A DNA stretch of 64,000 bases from Cognatilysobacter terrigena (GTDB lineage: Bacteria > Pseudomonadota > Gammaproteobacteria > Xanthomonadales > Xanthomonadaceae). The DNA lies in contig NZ_SELT01000009.1 in the NCBI RefSeq assembly GCF_004361065.1, positions 44,494 to 108,493 of the forward strand, given 5' to 3'. A model generated the notes under the pieces. That model had not been told where the DNA came from. It worked only from the letters and a program-made list of their open reading frames with translations, and ran no database searches. Of this stretch, positions 26,008 to 35,524 are shown in pieces. How positions within the stretch are numbered: position 1 is the first letter of the stretch; each line of letters begins with the position of its first letter. Made by a program: the position numbers and the translations under genes.

Positions 26008-27009
26008 TCAGGCCGTCTCGACGACGCCCGCTTCGGCCGCCGAGCGATCGGCGTGGTACGACGAGCGCACCAGCGGGCCGGACGCGACGTGGTGGAAGCC
26101 CAGCGCGTAGCCGAAGTCCTCCAGCTGCTTGAACTCGTCCGGCGTCCAGTACTTCATCACCGGGTGGTGGTGCGGCGTCGGCTGCAGGTACTGGCCGATC
26201 GTGACCATGTCGACGTCGTGCGCGCGCAGGTCGCGCAGGGTGTTTTCGACCTGCTCCATCGTCTCGCCGAGGCCGAGCATCACGCCCGACTTCGTCGCGA
26301 CATCGGGGTGCTGCGCCTTGAAGCGCTGCAGCAGCGTCAGTGACCACTGGTAATCCGCGCCCGGACGCACGTTCGGATACAGGTCCGGAACCGTCTCGAT
26401 GTTGTGGTTGAACACGTCCGGCGGATTCGTCGCGAGGATCTCGAGCGCGCGATCCATGCGGCCCTTGCCGCGGAAATCAGGCGTCAGCACTTCGACCTTC
26501 GTGCGCGGCGAATGCTCGCGGATCGCCGCGATGCAGTCGACGAAATGCTGCGCGCCGCCGTCGCGGAGATCGTCGCGGTCGACGCTCGTCACCACGACGT
26601 AGCGCAGGCCCATGTCGCGCACGGTATGCGCGAGGTTGAGCGGTTCGTTCGGATCCGGCGGCTTGGGTCGGCCATGCGCGACGTCGCAGAAGCTGCAGCG
26701 GCGCGTGCAGACCTCGCCGAGGATCATGAAGGTGGCGGTGCCGTGGCCGAAGCACTCGTGGATGTTCGGGCAGCTCGCTTCCTCGCACACGGTGACGAGG
26801 CGGTTCTCGCGCAGCTTGGCCTTGAGGTTCGCCACCGCGTTGCCCGACGGAATGCGCACGCGGATCCACGACGGCTTGCGCAGCACCGGGGCGTCTTCGA
26901 ACTTCACCGGGCTGCGGCCGATCTTGTCGCCGCCCAGCTGCTTGGCGCCCTCGACCAGCGAGGACGCGCTCTCGACGACGGCAAGGGGAATGGTGCGGGA
27001 CTCGGACAT
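26008..27009 (-). CDS. lipA: lipoyl synthase
   Basis: Radical-SAM enzyme of 333 residues inserting two sulfurs into octanoyl groups of lipoyl domains. Both iron-sulfur clusters are visible: auxiliary cluster C75, C80 and C86 ([12 protein letters not shown]) and radical-SAM cluster C101, C105 and C108 (CTRRCSFC). The Ser ligand region RSSYHAD near the C-terminus is intact. It lies 120 bp downstream of lipB, as usual for lipoate genes, so the two are probably co-transcribed with ybeD. Confidence 0.97.
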   Translation of the reverse strand: MSESRTIPLAVVESASSLVEGAKQLGGDKIGRSPVKFEDAPVLRKPSWIRVRIPSGNAVANLKAKLRENRLVTVCEEASCPNIHECFGHGTATFMILGEVCTRRCSFCDVAHGRPKPPDPNEPLNLAHTVRDMGLRYVVVTSVDRDDLRDGGAQHFVDCIAAIREHSPRTKVEVLTPDFRGKGRMDRALEILATNPPDVFNHNIETVPDLYPNVRPGADYQWSLTLLQRFKAQHPDVATKSGVMLGLGETMEQVENTLRDLRAHDVDMVTIGQYLQPTPHHHPVMKYWTPDEFKQLEDFGYALGFHHVASGPLVRSSYHADRSAAEAGVVETA

Positions 27010-27129
27010 GGCAGCGGCCGGTGGGGAGCGATCCGGCGCGCGGCCGGAGGTGCATTGTCCCGCGCCCGGGCGGCGAACGCCAAAACGCGCGGGAAACGGT
27101 GGAGCAGCGCTGGCGGGACGGCGGCGGCG

Positions 27130-27834
27130 TCAGGCCGCCGCGCTGGAGAAGTCGGGTACGGGTGCCGTGGCGGTCGACAGGCCGAACTGGCGGGCGAGAT
27201 GCTCGATCAGGCGGGTTTTGACGACCTCCAGCGACGACGGCCCGCCGAGGTCGGCCATGCTCGTCACCTGCAGGCCCGCATAGCCGCAGGGATTGATGCG
27301 GCGGAACGGCTCCAGGTCCATCGCGATATTGAAGGCGAGGCCGTGGAAGGTGCAGCCGTGGCGTACGCGGATGCCGAGCGCGCCGATCTTGGCGTCGTTG
27401 ACGTAGACGCCCGGCGCGCCGTCGCGACGCACCGCGTGGATGTTCCAGTCGGCCAGCGTGTCGATCATCGACTGCTCGACCTTGCAGACGTACTCCTTCA
27501 CGCCCACCTTGAGCCGGCGCAGGTCCAGCAGCGGATACAGCACGATCTGGCCGGGGCCGTGGTACGTCACCTGGCCGCCGCGATCGACGTGGATCACCGG
27601 GATGTCGCCGGGCATCAGCACGTGCTCGGGGTTGCCGGCCTGGCCGAGGGTGAACACCGGATCGTGCTCGACCAGCCAGAACTCGTCGGGCGTCGACTCG
27701 TCGCGCGCGTCGGTGAAGGCCTGCATCGCGCGCCAGACCGGCTCGTACGGCTGGCGGCCGAGGTCGCGGACGAGGGCCGTCGGTACGCCGGCGGACGTTG
27801 CCGGGGGCTCGGCGACCGCGCAGGCCTCGCTCAC
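27130..27834 (-). CDS. lipB: octanoyl-ACP:protein octanoyltransferase
   Basis: Transfers octanoyl groups from acyl carrier protein to lipoyl domains, giving the substrate of LipA. The core is canonical: [48 protein letters not shown] (catalytic Lys) and INPCGYAGL (catalytic Cys). I place the start at GTG 27834 because its GTGA overlap with the ybeD stop signals coupling; a second GTG three codons upstream (27843) also fits. Either gives an N-terminal extension of about 20 residues over E. coli LipB, of no obvious function. Confidence 0.95.
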   Translation of the reverse strand: MSEACAVAEPPATSAGVPTALVRDLGRQPYEPVWRAMQAFTDARDESTPDEFWLVEHDPVFTLGQAGNPEHVLMPGDIPVIHVDRGGQVTYHGPGQIVLYPLLDLRRLKVGVKEYVCKVEQSMIDTLADWNIHAVRRDGAPGVYVNDAKIGALGIRVRHGCTFHGLAFNIAMDLEPFRRINPCGYAGLQVTSMADLGGPSSLEVVKTRLIEHLARQFGLSTATAPVPDFSSAAA

Positions 27835-28109
27835 AGCGTCCACTTCACTTCCGGGTGGTCGCGCAGCAGCCGATGCGCGCGCTCGTGCTCGTCGCGGTTG
27901 TTCGCGCGGAAGCGGATGCGCACCGACACGTACTTGCCGTTCGATGACGCCTTCCAGCTCACGTCCTCGTGGATGAGGTCGACGCCGGCTTCGGTCAACA
28001 GGCGCGGCAGCGCGACCTCGAGCCCGGCCTCGGCCGGACCCATCGCGGACAGCTCGAACTCGCCGGGAAACTGGAAGCCGTGCTCGGGGTTGTCGGAATG
28101 GATGTCCAT
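27831..28109 (-). CDS. ybeD: YbeD/DUF493 family protein
   Basis: Small cytoplasmic protein of 92 residues with the YbeD/DUF493 ferredoxin-like pattern ([11 protein letters not shown], then [17 protein letters not shown]). It lies immediately before lipB with a 4-base overlap, the same position as ybeD-lipB in E. coli. YbeD has a regulatory-domain-like fold; a role connected with lipoate attachment is inferred from this conserved neighbourhood. Confidence 0.93.
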   Translation of the reverse strand: MDIHSDNPEHGFQFPGEFELSAMGPAEAGLEVALPRLLTEAGVDLIHEDVSWKASSNGKYVSVRIRFRANNRDEHERAHRLLRDHPEVKWTL

Positions 28110-28162
28110 GCGCGGATTATGGGGACGCGGGCGTCGCGACCCAATGCGTGCGTCGGAAACGA

Positions 28163-28188
28163 CGACGGCCGCCCGGAGGCGGCCGTCG
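28163..28188 (-). terminator. intrinsic terminator-like hairpin after the CsgG-like gene
   Basis: Perfect 11-bp stem with a CGGA loop, located 18 bp beyond the stop codon of the leftward CsgG-like gene, followed on that strand by TCGTTTCC. It separates this gene from the ybeD-lipB-lipA unit. Confidence 0.65.
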
Positions 28189-28206
28189 CGGAAAGCGCAA
28201 TCGGGG

Positions 28207-29145
28207 TCAGTGCGACATCTGCAGCAGCATCGACGACACCCAGCCCTTGTTGCCGAATTCGTCTTCGACCTGCCACATGGCGCCCTGCTTCTCGCCGGTC
28301 GGGTACAGCATCATGCCGACATCCAGGCTGCGGACGACCTTGCCCTTGCCCGCGGGATCGCTGAACAGGCGGGCGGGCTTGGCGACGGTGACGGCCTGCG
28401 TCGCGTTCGCCGCACTGGCGTTGGCCGGCAGGCCGCCGAGCTGCGACACCACGTCGTTGTAGGCCTGGAGGTAGGCCAGCGTGATCACCTGGCCGACTTC
28501 CGTGTTCGCGTAGCCGCCGGCGCCGAGGCCGCCGAGGCCGGAACTGCCGAACAGCACGCCGTTGCCCGACCAGCCGAGGTCGGTCTTCTTGGCGTTGCCT
28601 TCGGCCATCGCGACCTGCTCGGATGAGCGCACGTCGGTCACGGTCAGCACGACGTTCGCGGTCTTGCTCTTCAAGTTCAGCCCGCCGATCGCGGCACCGG
28701 CGCGGCCGCCGACGAGCCCGCCGAGCAAGCCACCGATATTCGCGCCGCTGGCGTTGTTGTTCGCGTTGACGAGGTCCGGAACCATCACGTAGTCGGCGGC
28801 CTTGATCTGGCCCTTGCCGATGTTCGAACGGTTGCGCAGCTCACCGCTCGAGGCGAGGTCGCGTTCGCGCATCGCCGCGTTCATGCCGGCGCCGCGGTCG
28901 ACCAGCGTGAAGCAGCGCGACTTGGCGACGAACAGCTTGATCAGCTTGCTGGGCGCTTCGAGCTGCTGGCCGGTCCACCAGTTGGTCGCGTCCTCCGGCT
29001 CCAGCACCGAGATCGTGCCGAGCGGACGCGCGCAGGTCGGGATCTGTGCGGTCTGCTGCTTGCGCATCTCGTCGACGTTGGCCGCGACGGCGGGCAGTGC
29101 GGCGAGAGCAAGGGCGGCGAAGAGGGCGGTGGTCCGTACGGTCAT
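28207..29145 (-). CDS. CsgG/HfaB-like secreted protein with C-terminal SH3-like domain
   Basis: Protein of 312 residues with a signal peptide (1-21, ending VAA). The middle resembles the CsgG/HfaB fold: strand-rich segments around SKLIKLFVAKSRCFTLVDRGAGM, a Gly-rich patch (GGLLGGLVGGRAGAAIGGL) and repeated strands about residues 145-200. The C-terminal 60 residues (ARLFSDPAGKGKVVRSLDVG then EFGNKGWVSSMLL) read as a bacterial SH3-like domain that might bind peptidoglycan or peptides. No lipobox Cys is present at the N-terminus, unlike curli CsgG. No curli genes are adjacent. The real role is unknown; some CsgG-like proteins are outer-membrane pores. Confidence 0.72.
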   Translation of the reverse strand: MTVRTTALFAALALAALPAVAANVDEMRKQQTAQIPTCARPLGTISVLEPEDATNWWTGQQLEAPSKLIKLFVAKSRCFTLVDRGAGMNAAMRERDLASSGELRNRSNIGKGQIKAADYVMVPDLVNANNNASGANIGGLLGGLVGGRAGAAIGGLNLKSKTANVVLTVTDVRSSEQVAMAEGNAKKTDLGWSGNGVLFGSSGLGGLGAGGYANTEVGQVITLAYLQAYNDVVSQLGGLPANASAANATQAVTVAKPARLFSDPAGKGKVVRSLDVGMMLYPTGEKQGAMWQVEDEFGNKGWVSSMLLQMSH

Positions 29146-29252
29146 GGCATCGAGCATCCTGGCGGTGAGGTCATCGGCGCGGCGCGCCGGCCGCCAGCAT
29201 AGCGGCTGTACGCGCACCGTCGATCGGCTAGTCGCGCTAAGGAATTGCTAAG

Positions 29253-29284
29253 ACGAAAAAGCCCGCGCGAGGCGGGCTTTTCGT
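29253..29284 (-). terminator. intrinsic terminator of the dacC transcript
   Basis: Inverted repeat with arms ACGAAAAAGCCCGC and GCGGGCTTTTCGT (one bulged A) around a GCGAG loop. On the minus strand the arm ends in five T residues. It sits 20 bp beyond the dacC stop and before the CsgG-like gene. Being nearly symmetric with A/T runs on both sides, it could work in both directions. Confidence 0.85.
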
Positions 29285-29304
29285 GTCGACGGTGGCGCGG
29301 ACGC

Positions 29305-30513
29305 TTACGAGTTCCACCACATCAGCAGTTCGTGCCAGAGGCGCTTGAAGAAGCCGGCTTCCTCGACCGCGTCCAGCGCGACCAGCGGACGCTGTGCGAG
29401 CACCTTGTTGCCGAGCATCACGCGCACGGTGCCGATCTTCTGGCCCTTCGCGATCGGGCCGACGATCTGCTTCGGCACGTCCATCACCGGCTTGAGCTGC
29501 TGGTAGCGACCGCGCGGCAGCGTGACCATCATCGGCTCGGTCAGGCCCAGGCGTACTTCGTTCTCCGCGCCCTTCCACACGCGCTGCGTCGAGATCGGCT
29601 TGTTCGCGTCGTAGAGCTTGTGCGTCTCGAAGAAGCGGAAGCCCCAGTTGAGCAGCGCCTGCGAATCGTTGATGCGCTGGTCGTCCGACGGCTCGCCCAT
29701 GACGACCGAGATCAGGCGCTGGTCGCCGCGCTGCGCGGATGCCATCAGGCAGAAGCCCGCCGTGGCCGTGTGGCCGGTCTTGATGCCGTCGACGGTCGCG
29801 TCGCGCCACAGCAGGCGGTTGCGATTGCTCTGCGTGATCGGGCCGACCGTGTATTCCTTGATCTTGTTGAGCGAATACGACTCCGGGAAGTCGTGGATCA
29901 GCGCGCGACCGAGCAGCGCGAGATCGTGCGCCGTCGTGTAGTGACCCTCGGCCGGCAGGCCGTCCGGATTCATCCAGTGCGTCTGCTTCAGGCCGATGCG
30001 CTTGGCGTAGGCGTTCATCAGCGACGCGAATGCGTCCTCGCTGCCGGCGATGTGTTCGGCGAGCGCGATGGCGGCGTCGTTGCCCGACTGCACCACCATG
30101 CCCTTTTCCATCTCGATCAGCGGCGCGGTCTTGTTGACCTCGAAGCCGGAGTACGAGCCCTCGGTGCCGGCGCCGCCTTTGCGCCACGCGTTCTCGGTCA
30201 TCATGACCGGATCGTCGCGCTTGACCTTGCCGGCCTTGAGTTCGGCGGCGACGACGTAGCTCGTCATCACCTTGGTGATGCTCGCCGGCTCGACCTGCGT
30301 GTCGTAGTTCTCGCCCGCGAGCACGTTGCCGCTGGCGTAGTCGATCAGGATCCAGGCCTTGGCCTGCACGGTCGGCGGCGGCGGAACCGGCAGCTCGTCG
30401 ATGGCCGGCGGCGGCTGGTTGTTCGGGACGGGGCCGGTCTGCGCGACGGCGAGGCCGAGCGTCAGGGTGAGACCGGCGGCGAGCAGGCCGGCGAGGCGGG
30501 CGGGGGACTTCAT
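29305..30513 (-). CDS. dacC: D-alanyl-D-alanine carboxypeptidase (PBP5/6 type)
   Basis: Periplasmic, membrane-attached enzyme removing the terminal D-Ala of peptidoglycan pentapeptides. The 402-residue protein has a signal peptide (1-24), a Pro-rich linker, the active-site motifs S78-I-T-K81 (PASITKVM), S143-G-N145 (VVQSGNDAAIALAEHI) and K245-T-G247 (DGIKTGHTA), a C-terminal beta-domain, and a last amphipathic helix (RLWHELLMWW) for membrane binding. The start at 30513 is chosen because it gives a clean signal peptide; the frame continues 28 codons upstream without one. PBP5 and PBP6 types cannot be told apart here. Confidence 0.93.
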   Translation of the reverse strand: MKSPARLAGLLAAGLTLTLGLAVAQTGPVPNNQPPPAIDELPVPPPPTVQAKAWILIDYASGNVLAGENYDTQVEPASITKVMTSYVVAAELKAGKVKRDDPVMMTENAWRKGGAGTEGSYSGFEVNKTAPLIEMEKGMVVQSGNDAAIALAEHIAGSEDAFASLMNAYAKRIGLKQTHWMNPDGLPAEGHYTTAHDLALLGRALIHDFPESYSLNKIKEYTVGPITQSNRNRLLWRDATVDGIKTGHTATAGFCLMASAQRGDQRLISVVMGEPSDDQRINDSQALLNWGFRFFETHKLYDANKPISTQRVWKGAENEVRLGLTEPMMVTLPRGRYQQLKPVMDVPKQIVGPIAKGQKIGTVRVMLGNKVLAQRPLVALDAVEEAGFFKRLWHELLMWWNS

Positions 30514-30645
30514 CAAGGTGGGACTCCGGGCCGGCGGGCGGCGATGGAACGGATTGCGGGCGGACCTTTCTCCGCGGCAGCGAAGAAAGATAAACAAAAG
30601 CGCGGGAATGCGTCGGCGACGCGGGCGAAAACCCGCGCGCCGCGG

Positions 30646-31911
30646 TCAGTCGTGGACGCGTTGCGCGGCGAAGCCTAGACCGCGCAGGCGCGCGGCGAGT
30701 TCCGCTTCGGCCGAGGCCGGAAGGGGGCCGACGCGCAGGCGCCAGATCGGCTGGCCCTTGGCGACGGCGTCGAACACACGCGCGTCGGCGATGCCGGCGC
30801 CGCGAAGCGTGGCCAGCGCGCGGTCGGCGTTGTCGCGGGTGGAGAAGCTCGCGACCTGCAGGGTGATGGCGCCGCTCGAGGCGACGCCGAGCGTCGCGGT
30901 CGGTGCGGAGGTGGTCGGTGCGATCGGCGCGGTCGCGGTCGACATCGGCGCGATAACCGGCGGCGCCGTGGCCGTCGGCGCAGGCGAGGTCACGGTCGTC
31001 GACACCGCCGCGTTTACGCGCGGCGTAACGCCGCTCGACGCATCCGCGGACGCCACTACGGTCGGCGTGCCGGTCGCGACATGGATGCCGCGCTCCTTCA
31101 TCCACGCATCGAAGCGCTGCGTGTCGGACGCACCAGCATTCGCGGCGGTCGCATAGCGGTAATCGCGGGTCGCGACGTCGAGCGCGGTGGGCGTCGGCGG
31201 CGGAAGCGAGGGTGCGATCGGCGTCGTGGTGGTCGTGGTCGACGCGAACGTCGTGCCGGTCGCCGTATCACCCGGCTGCAGCGCTTCGACGCGCACGCGG
31301 CCCGTCCCGGCAGGATAGATGCCGAGCTTCACCGCGGCGGCGAGGCTGAGATCCATCACGCGCCCGTCGTGGAACGGGCCGCGATCGTTGATGCGGACCA
31401 CCACCGACTTGCCGTTGGCGAGATTCGTGACGCGCGCGAAGCTCGGCAGCGGCAGCGTCTTGTGCGCCGCGCTGAAGGCGTACATGTCGTACACCTCCCA
31501 GTTCGACGTGCGGCGGCCGTGGAATTTCTCGCCGTAGTACGACGCCAGGCCTTCCTCGACGAAGCCGCGCGTGTCGTCGAGCACGCGGTATTCCTTGTCG
31601 AGCACGGTGTACGCGGGCTTGTTGCCGAGCTTGCTGCGCGGCAGCGACACGACCTGCGGTTCCGGGATGCAGTCGATGTCGGGGATCGCGCCGGGCACGC
31701 GGTCCTTCTCGTCCGGCCGATACAGGCCGCCGGCGACGTAGTCGCCGCGCTTGCTCACGTCTTCTTCGGCCGGCCGGTACCAGCTGCAGTCGCGGCCGGC
31801 GGGCGAGGGCGGCTTCACGATCGACGCGGTCGACGGCGAGGACGCGGGACGCGGAGCGCTCGCGCAGGCCGCGAGGCCCGCGCACAGCAGCGCGACGACG
31901 ATCTTCTTCAT
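30646..31911 (-). CDS. rlpA: septal-ring lytic transglycosylase RlpA
   Basis: Outer-membrane lipoprotein of 421 residues. The lipobox is LAAC with Cys 16. The double-psi beta-barrel catalytic domain contains GLASYYGEKFHGRRTSNWE and VVRINDRGPF. A Thr/Ala/Pro-rich linker of about 90 residues leads to a C-terminal SPOR domain (about 345-420, ITLQVASFSTRDNADRALA) that binds denuded septal glycan. Length exceeds E. coli RlpA (362), mainly in the linker. It overlaps mltB by 4 bases (ATGA), so the two glycan lyases are made together. Confidence 0.93.
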   Translation of the reverse strand: MKKIVVALLCAGLAACASAPRPASSPSTASIVKPPSPAGRDCSWYRPAEEDVSKRGDYVAGGLYRPDEKDRVPGAIPDIDCIPEPQVVSLPRSKLGNKPAYTVLDKEYRVLDDTRGFVEEGLASYYGEKFHGRRTSNWEVYDMYAFSAAHKTLPLPSFARVTNLANGKSVVVRINDRGPFHDGRVMDLSLAAAVKLGIYPAGTGRVRVEALQPGDTATGTTFASTTTTTTPIAPSLPPPTPTALDVATRDYRYATAANAGASDTQRFDAWMKERGIHVATGTPTVVASADASSGVTPRVNAAVSTTVTSPAPTATAPPVIAPMSTATAPIAPTTSAPTATLGVASSGAITLQVASFSTRDNADRALATLRGAGIADARVFDAVAKGQPIWRLRVGPLPASAEAELAARLRGLGFAAQRVHD

Positions 31912-33044
31912 GGGGCCGGAGGCGTGTCCGTGGCAGCGGCGGCAGGAAGCGGCGGGATATCGCGGCCGGCGATCGATTCGGCCAGCTGGTACACCGCCAT
32001 CGCGTAATGCTTGGAGATGTTATAGCGGGTGATCGCGTAGAAATTGCGGAAGCCGAGCCAGTATTCGACACCGTTCGCACCGTCGAAGCGCAGCGGTACG
32101 GCGGTCGCGCCGGCCGGCACCGGCGCCAGCGGCTGGTAACCGCGCGCCTTGAGGTCGGCGATCGTGTAGATCGGATCGAGCGCATCGGGTTCGAAGGTCT
32201 GCGCCGCGGGATCGTGCGTCGCACGTACCGCCACCGGCCCACCGCGCACCCAGCCGCCCTTCTTCACGAAATAGTTGGCGATCGACGCGAACACGTCGGC
32301 CTTGCTGTCGAACAGGTCGCGACGCCCGTCGCCGTCGGCGTCCACCGCGAACTCGCGGTAGCTCGACGGCATGAACTGGCCCCAGCCCATCGCGCCGGCA
32401 TAGCTGCCCTTGAGCTGGGTGATGTCCATGCCGGTTTCCTTTCCGAGCGCGAACAGCTGCGCGAGCTCGCCGCGGAAGAACTGCTCACGCTGCTCCTCGC
32501 GCGCGGCCCTGGCCGGATCGCCGGTGCGCGGGTACGCGAACGCGAGCGTGTACAGCGCATCCACCACCGGATAGCTGCCTTTGTTCGCGCCGTAGCTGGT
32601 CTCGACGCCGATGATCGCGGTGATGATCTCGGCCGGCACGCCGAAGCGCGCTTCCGCGCTGGCGAGATCGGCGCGGTTGTCGGCGAGGAACTGGCGGCCG
32701 CCGTTGATGCGCGAGTCCGTCATGAAGATCGGCCGGTAGTCGCGCCACGGCTTGGCTTCGGCCGGCCTCGACATCGCGGCGACGATCGAATCGCGGATCT
32801 GCGCGTTGGCCAGCACCGACTGGACGTACGCCGGATCGATGCCGTACTGCCGTGCAGTGTCCTGCACGAACTTCGCGCGCGCGACTTCGAACGGCACGCG
32901 CGGCGGCAGCGGCGCGGGCGTCGGAGGCAGCGTGGTCGCGGACGGTGGCGGAGTCGCCGGCTTCGGCGGCACCGCGCACGAAGCGGCGGTGAGCACGAGA
33001 GCGGCGGTGAGCGTGCGGAGGAGCGGGCGGCGAATCGTCGTCAT
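31908..33044 (-). CDS. mltB: lytic murein transglycosylase B
   Basis: Peptidoglycan-cleaving lipoprotein of 378 residues; lipobox LTAASC near residue 23, then a Pro-rich spacer. The catalytic domain carries IIGVETSYGANKG with the catalytic Glu, VVDALYTLAFAYPR, and AGAMGWGQFMPSSYREFAVD with the EF-hand-like Asp-rich loop DADGDGRRDLFD that binds calcium in Slt35. Its stop overlaps the rlpA start. Together with rlpA and dacC this is a peptidoglycan-remodelling unit. The C-terminus is Ala/Pro-rich. Confidence 0.94.
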   Translation of the reverse strand: MTTIRRPLLRTLTAALVLTAASCAVPPKPATPPPSATTLPPTPAPLPPRVPFEVARAKFVQDTARQYGIDPAYVQSVLANAQIRDSIVAAMSRPAEAKPWRDYRPIFMTDSRINGGRQFLADNRADLASAEARFGVPAEIITAIIGVETSYGANKGSYPVVDALYTLAFAYPRTGDPARAAREEQREQFFRGELAQLFALGKETGMDITQLKGSYAGAMGWGQFMPSSYREFAVDADGDGRRDLFDSKADVFASIANYFVKKGGWVRGGPVAVRATHDPAAQTFEPDALDPIYTIADLKARGYQPLAPVPAGATAVPLRFDGANGVEYWLGFRNFYAITRYNISKHYAMAVYQLAESIAGRDIPPLPAAAATDTPPAP

Positions 33045-33095
33045 CGTCGCGAGGTTATCACGCGATTTTCGCGCGAATCACACGTTTCAAGGCCT

Positions 33096-33449
33096 CTATG
33101 GCGACGGTTCAGCACGCTGGCGTCGACGCACCGCGAGCTGACCGGCCGCTGCGCCGATCGCATCGGCGATCGCGTCGAATACGTCCGCCGAGCGCGAGGC
33201 CGTGAATGCGCCTTGCGCGACCTCGATCGCGATGCCGAACACGATCACGCCGAGCAGCACATGCAGTCGACGTGTCGGAAACAGCCACGCGCCGTAACCG
33301 GCGAGCACCGCATAGCCGAGCGCATGCTCGAGCTTGTCCATGCCATCGAATGTGGGTGGCGGCAGGTCGTGCGCCGGCAACAGCGAGCCGACGGTGATGA
33401 CGACGAACATCGCGATCCAGATCGCGACGAGACCCGCGCGTCGCGTCAC
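33096..33449 (-). CDS. VanZ-like membrane protein
   Basis: Protein of 117 residues with three or four helices (about 7-25, 42-58, 62-80, 90-105). The pattern DKLEHALGYAVLAGYGAWL and later IEVAQGAFTASRSADVFDAIADAIGA are hallmarks of VanZ-like proteins, named after the teicoplanin-resistance accessory gene but mostly of unknown role. It starts with GTG 33449 overlapping the MidA-like stop (GTGA), so the two are coupled. Confidence 0.85.
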   Translation of the reverse strand: MTRRAGLVAIWIAMFVVITVGSLLPAHDLPPPTFDGMDKLEHALGYAVLAGYGAWLFPTRRLHVLLGVIVFGIAIEVAQGAFTASRSADVFDAIADAIGAAAGQLAVRRRQRAEPSP

Positions 33450-34651
33450 AGGCGATGGCTCAGGTCGCCGGCCAGGAACGCCGCACCGAACTCGACATCC
33501 TTCGAAAAGCCCATCGCCTGGAAGCGCTCGCCCATTTCCCCGGGCAGCGTCAGGCGCTTCACCTCGCCCGTGCGACGCAGGCGTTCGGCGTTGTCTTCAA
33601 TCTGCTCGATGCGCGACAGCACGCCAGCGAGCCCGTTTCCGAGCAGGAAGCTCGACTGCGAGCAGTAGCCGGCGAAATCGAAGCCCGCGGCGACACCGGC
33701 TTCGGCGAGCGCGGTGAAGTCCACCGACGCGGTGAGGTCCTGCAGGCCCGGCCACGCGAACGCGTCGTCGTGCATGCGGTGGCGGTAGAACGCGCGCAGC
33801 GTGCCGTCGGACCGGTCCGCCGCGTAGAACTCGCTGCGTGCGTAGCCGTAGTCGACGAACAGCATCGCGCCGCGTTTCATGCCGCCCGACACCGCCTGGA
33901 TCCAGTACGGCAGTTGCGGCAGCAGTTCGGAGGTGTAGCCGTCCGGCAACGCGCGACCCATGCGCCGTTCGATGTGACGCACCGCCTGCAGCAGCATCGA
34001 ATCGGCGGGACGCCACTGCGAGACGAAGCGTTCGTTCTCGACCGCGACGTACTGCTCCATCACTTCGCTGCCGTGGATGCGAAAGCGCGGCGTCGGCAAC
34101 GCATCCAGCACTTCGTTCGCGAACAGCACGCCGTTCCAGTCGTGCGGGACCGGGCCGTCCACCCATTCGACGAGCTCGAACAGCATCGGATGGAGGCGCT
34201 CGAAAAGCTGCGCACGCTGGCGCTCGCGTAGCTGCGCGCTGGGCTCGAGGATGAGGTAACGCGACGGCAACGCGTCGAGTTCCATCAGGCGCATCAATGC
34301 GACCTGCGCGAACGCACCGGTGCCGCCGCCGAGTTCCAGCATCACTGCGCTCGGCCCGAGCTGCTGCAGCACCGGCGCTACCGCATCGGCGACGCAGGCC
34401 GCGAACACCGGGCCGAGTTCCGGCGCAGTCACGAAATCGCCGGCTTCGCCGAATTTCGTGGCGCCCGCGCTGTAGTAGCCGAGGCCCGGCGCGTAGAGCG
34501 CAAGCTCCATGAAGCGCGAGAACGGAATCGCTCCGCCGCTCGCCGCGATTTCCGCATCGATATGCCGCGCCAGCGTCGTGCTGTGCGCACGCGCGGCCTC
34601 GTCGGGCAGGGGCAGCTCGGACGCGGCGCGCGCGGCGGGATCGATCGGCAT
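33446..34651 (-). CDS. MidA/NDUFAF7-type class I SAM-dependent methyltransferase
   Basis: Protein of 401 residues with the DUF185/MidA pattern: GAIPFSRFMELALYAPGLGYY, GDFVTAPELGPVFAACVADAV, then MLELGGGTGAFA for the SAM-binding loop and LFANEVLDALPT. The mitochondrial relative NDUFAF7 methylates an arginine in complex I; bacterial members are uncharacterised. A longer frame continues upstream but ATG 34651 starts the recognised domain. It is head-to-head with the FolM-like gene across 60 bp. Confidence 0.86.
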   Translation of the reverse strand: MPIDPAARAASELPLPDEAARAHSTTLARHIDAEIAASGGAIPFSRFMELALYAPGLGYYSAGATKFGEAGDFVTAPELGPVFAACVADAVAPVLQQLGPSAVMLELGGGTGAFAQVALMRLMELDALPSRYLILEPSAQLRERQRAQLFERLHPMLFELVEWVDGPVPHDWNGVLFANEVLDALPTPRFRIHGSEVMEQYVAVENERFVSQWRPADSMLLQAVRHIERRMGRALPDGYTSELLPQLPYWIQAVSGGMKRGAMLFVDYGYARSEFYAADRSDGTLRAFYRHRMHDDAFAWPGLQDLTASVDFTALAEAGVAAGFDFAGYCSQSSFLLGNGLAGVLSRIEQIEDNAERLRRTGEVKRLTLPGEMGERFQAMGFSKDVEFGAAFLAGDLSHRL

Positions 34652-34711
34652 CGGGACACAGGACGTGGGAGACTCGCGCAGGATACGGGACGTGCGCGGA
34701 AAGGGCCGGTG

Positions 34712-35467
34712 ATGCAGGCGACGACGAAGGGCGATGTACGCCCGGTGGTGCTGGTGACGGGCGCGGCGCGGCGCATCGGCGCGGCGATCGCGCGGTGCCT
34801 GCACGCCGCCGGATGCGACGTCGCGTTGCACTACCGCGGCTCGCGTGACGAAGCGCTCGCACTGGTCGACGAACTCGAGCGCGCGCGGCCGAACTCGGTG
34901 CTGCCGCTGCAGGCCGAGCTCGCCGATTTCGATCGCCTGCCAGAGCTCGTCGCGCACACGATCGGACGCTTCGGTCGGCTCGACGGCCTGGTCAACAACG
35001 CGTCGACCTTCCGCCAGACGCCGCTCGGCAGCGTCACGCCTGCCGACTGGGATGTCCTCTTCGCCTCGAACGCGCGCGCGCCGTTCTTCCTCGCGCAGAC
35101 GGCCGCGCCGCATCTGCAGGCTTCGCGCGGCGCGATCGTCAACATCGCCGACCTCTACGCCGAGCGTCCGCTGCCGCAGCACAGCGTCTATTGCATGGCG
35201 AAGGCAGCGCTGGTGATGGCGACGAAGTCGCTCGCGCTCGAACTCGGCCCCGGCGTGCGCGTCAACGCGGTCGCGCCGGGCGCCATCCTGTGGCCGGAAG
35301 AGGGCGGCGATGCCGCAGCCCGCGACGCCATGCTCGCGCGCACGCCGCTCGGGCGCGTGGGCACGCCGGAGGAGATCGCCGAGGCCGTGCGCTGGCTGCT
35401 GTTCGACGCGCACTACTGCACCGGGCACGTCCTCGCCGTCGACGGCGGACGCACGCTCGCCGGCTGA
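34712..35467 (+). CDS. folM: pteridine reductase / FolM-like short-chain dehydrogenase
   Basis: SDR-family reductase of 251 residues. The Rossmann motif is TGAARRIGAAIARCLH, the subfamily-typical arginine replacing the usual Gly-rich Ile, as in pteridine reductases. NNAS, then YCMAKAALVMATKSLALEL provides the catalytic Tyr/Lys (YxxxK). Family members reduce dihydromonapterin or dihydrofolate/biopterin. The start ATG 34712 has GGAAAGG nearby. Its place next to folK and folB supports a pterin role, although the small SpoIIAA-like gene intervenes. Confidence 0.85.
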   Translation: MQATTKGDVRPVVLVTGAARRIGAAIARCLHAAGCDVALHYRGSRDEALALVDELERARPNSVLPLQAELADFDRLPELVAHTIGRFGRLDGLVNNASTFRQTPLGSVTPADWDVLFASNARAPFFLAQTAAPHLQASRGAIVNIADLYAERPLPQHSVYCMAKAALVMATKSLALELGPGVRVNAVAPGAILWPEEGGDAAARDAMLARTPLGRVGTPEEIAEAVRWLLFDAHYCTGHVLAVDGGRTLAG

Positions 35468-35524
35468 GGCTCGACCGCGCCGACCGGCCGGCCTAGAGTC
35501 GACGCGCCCGCTCCGGATCCCGCC

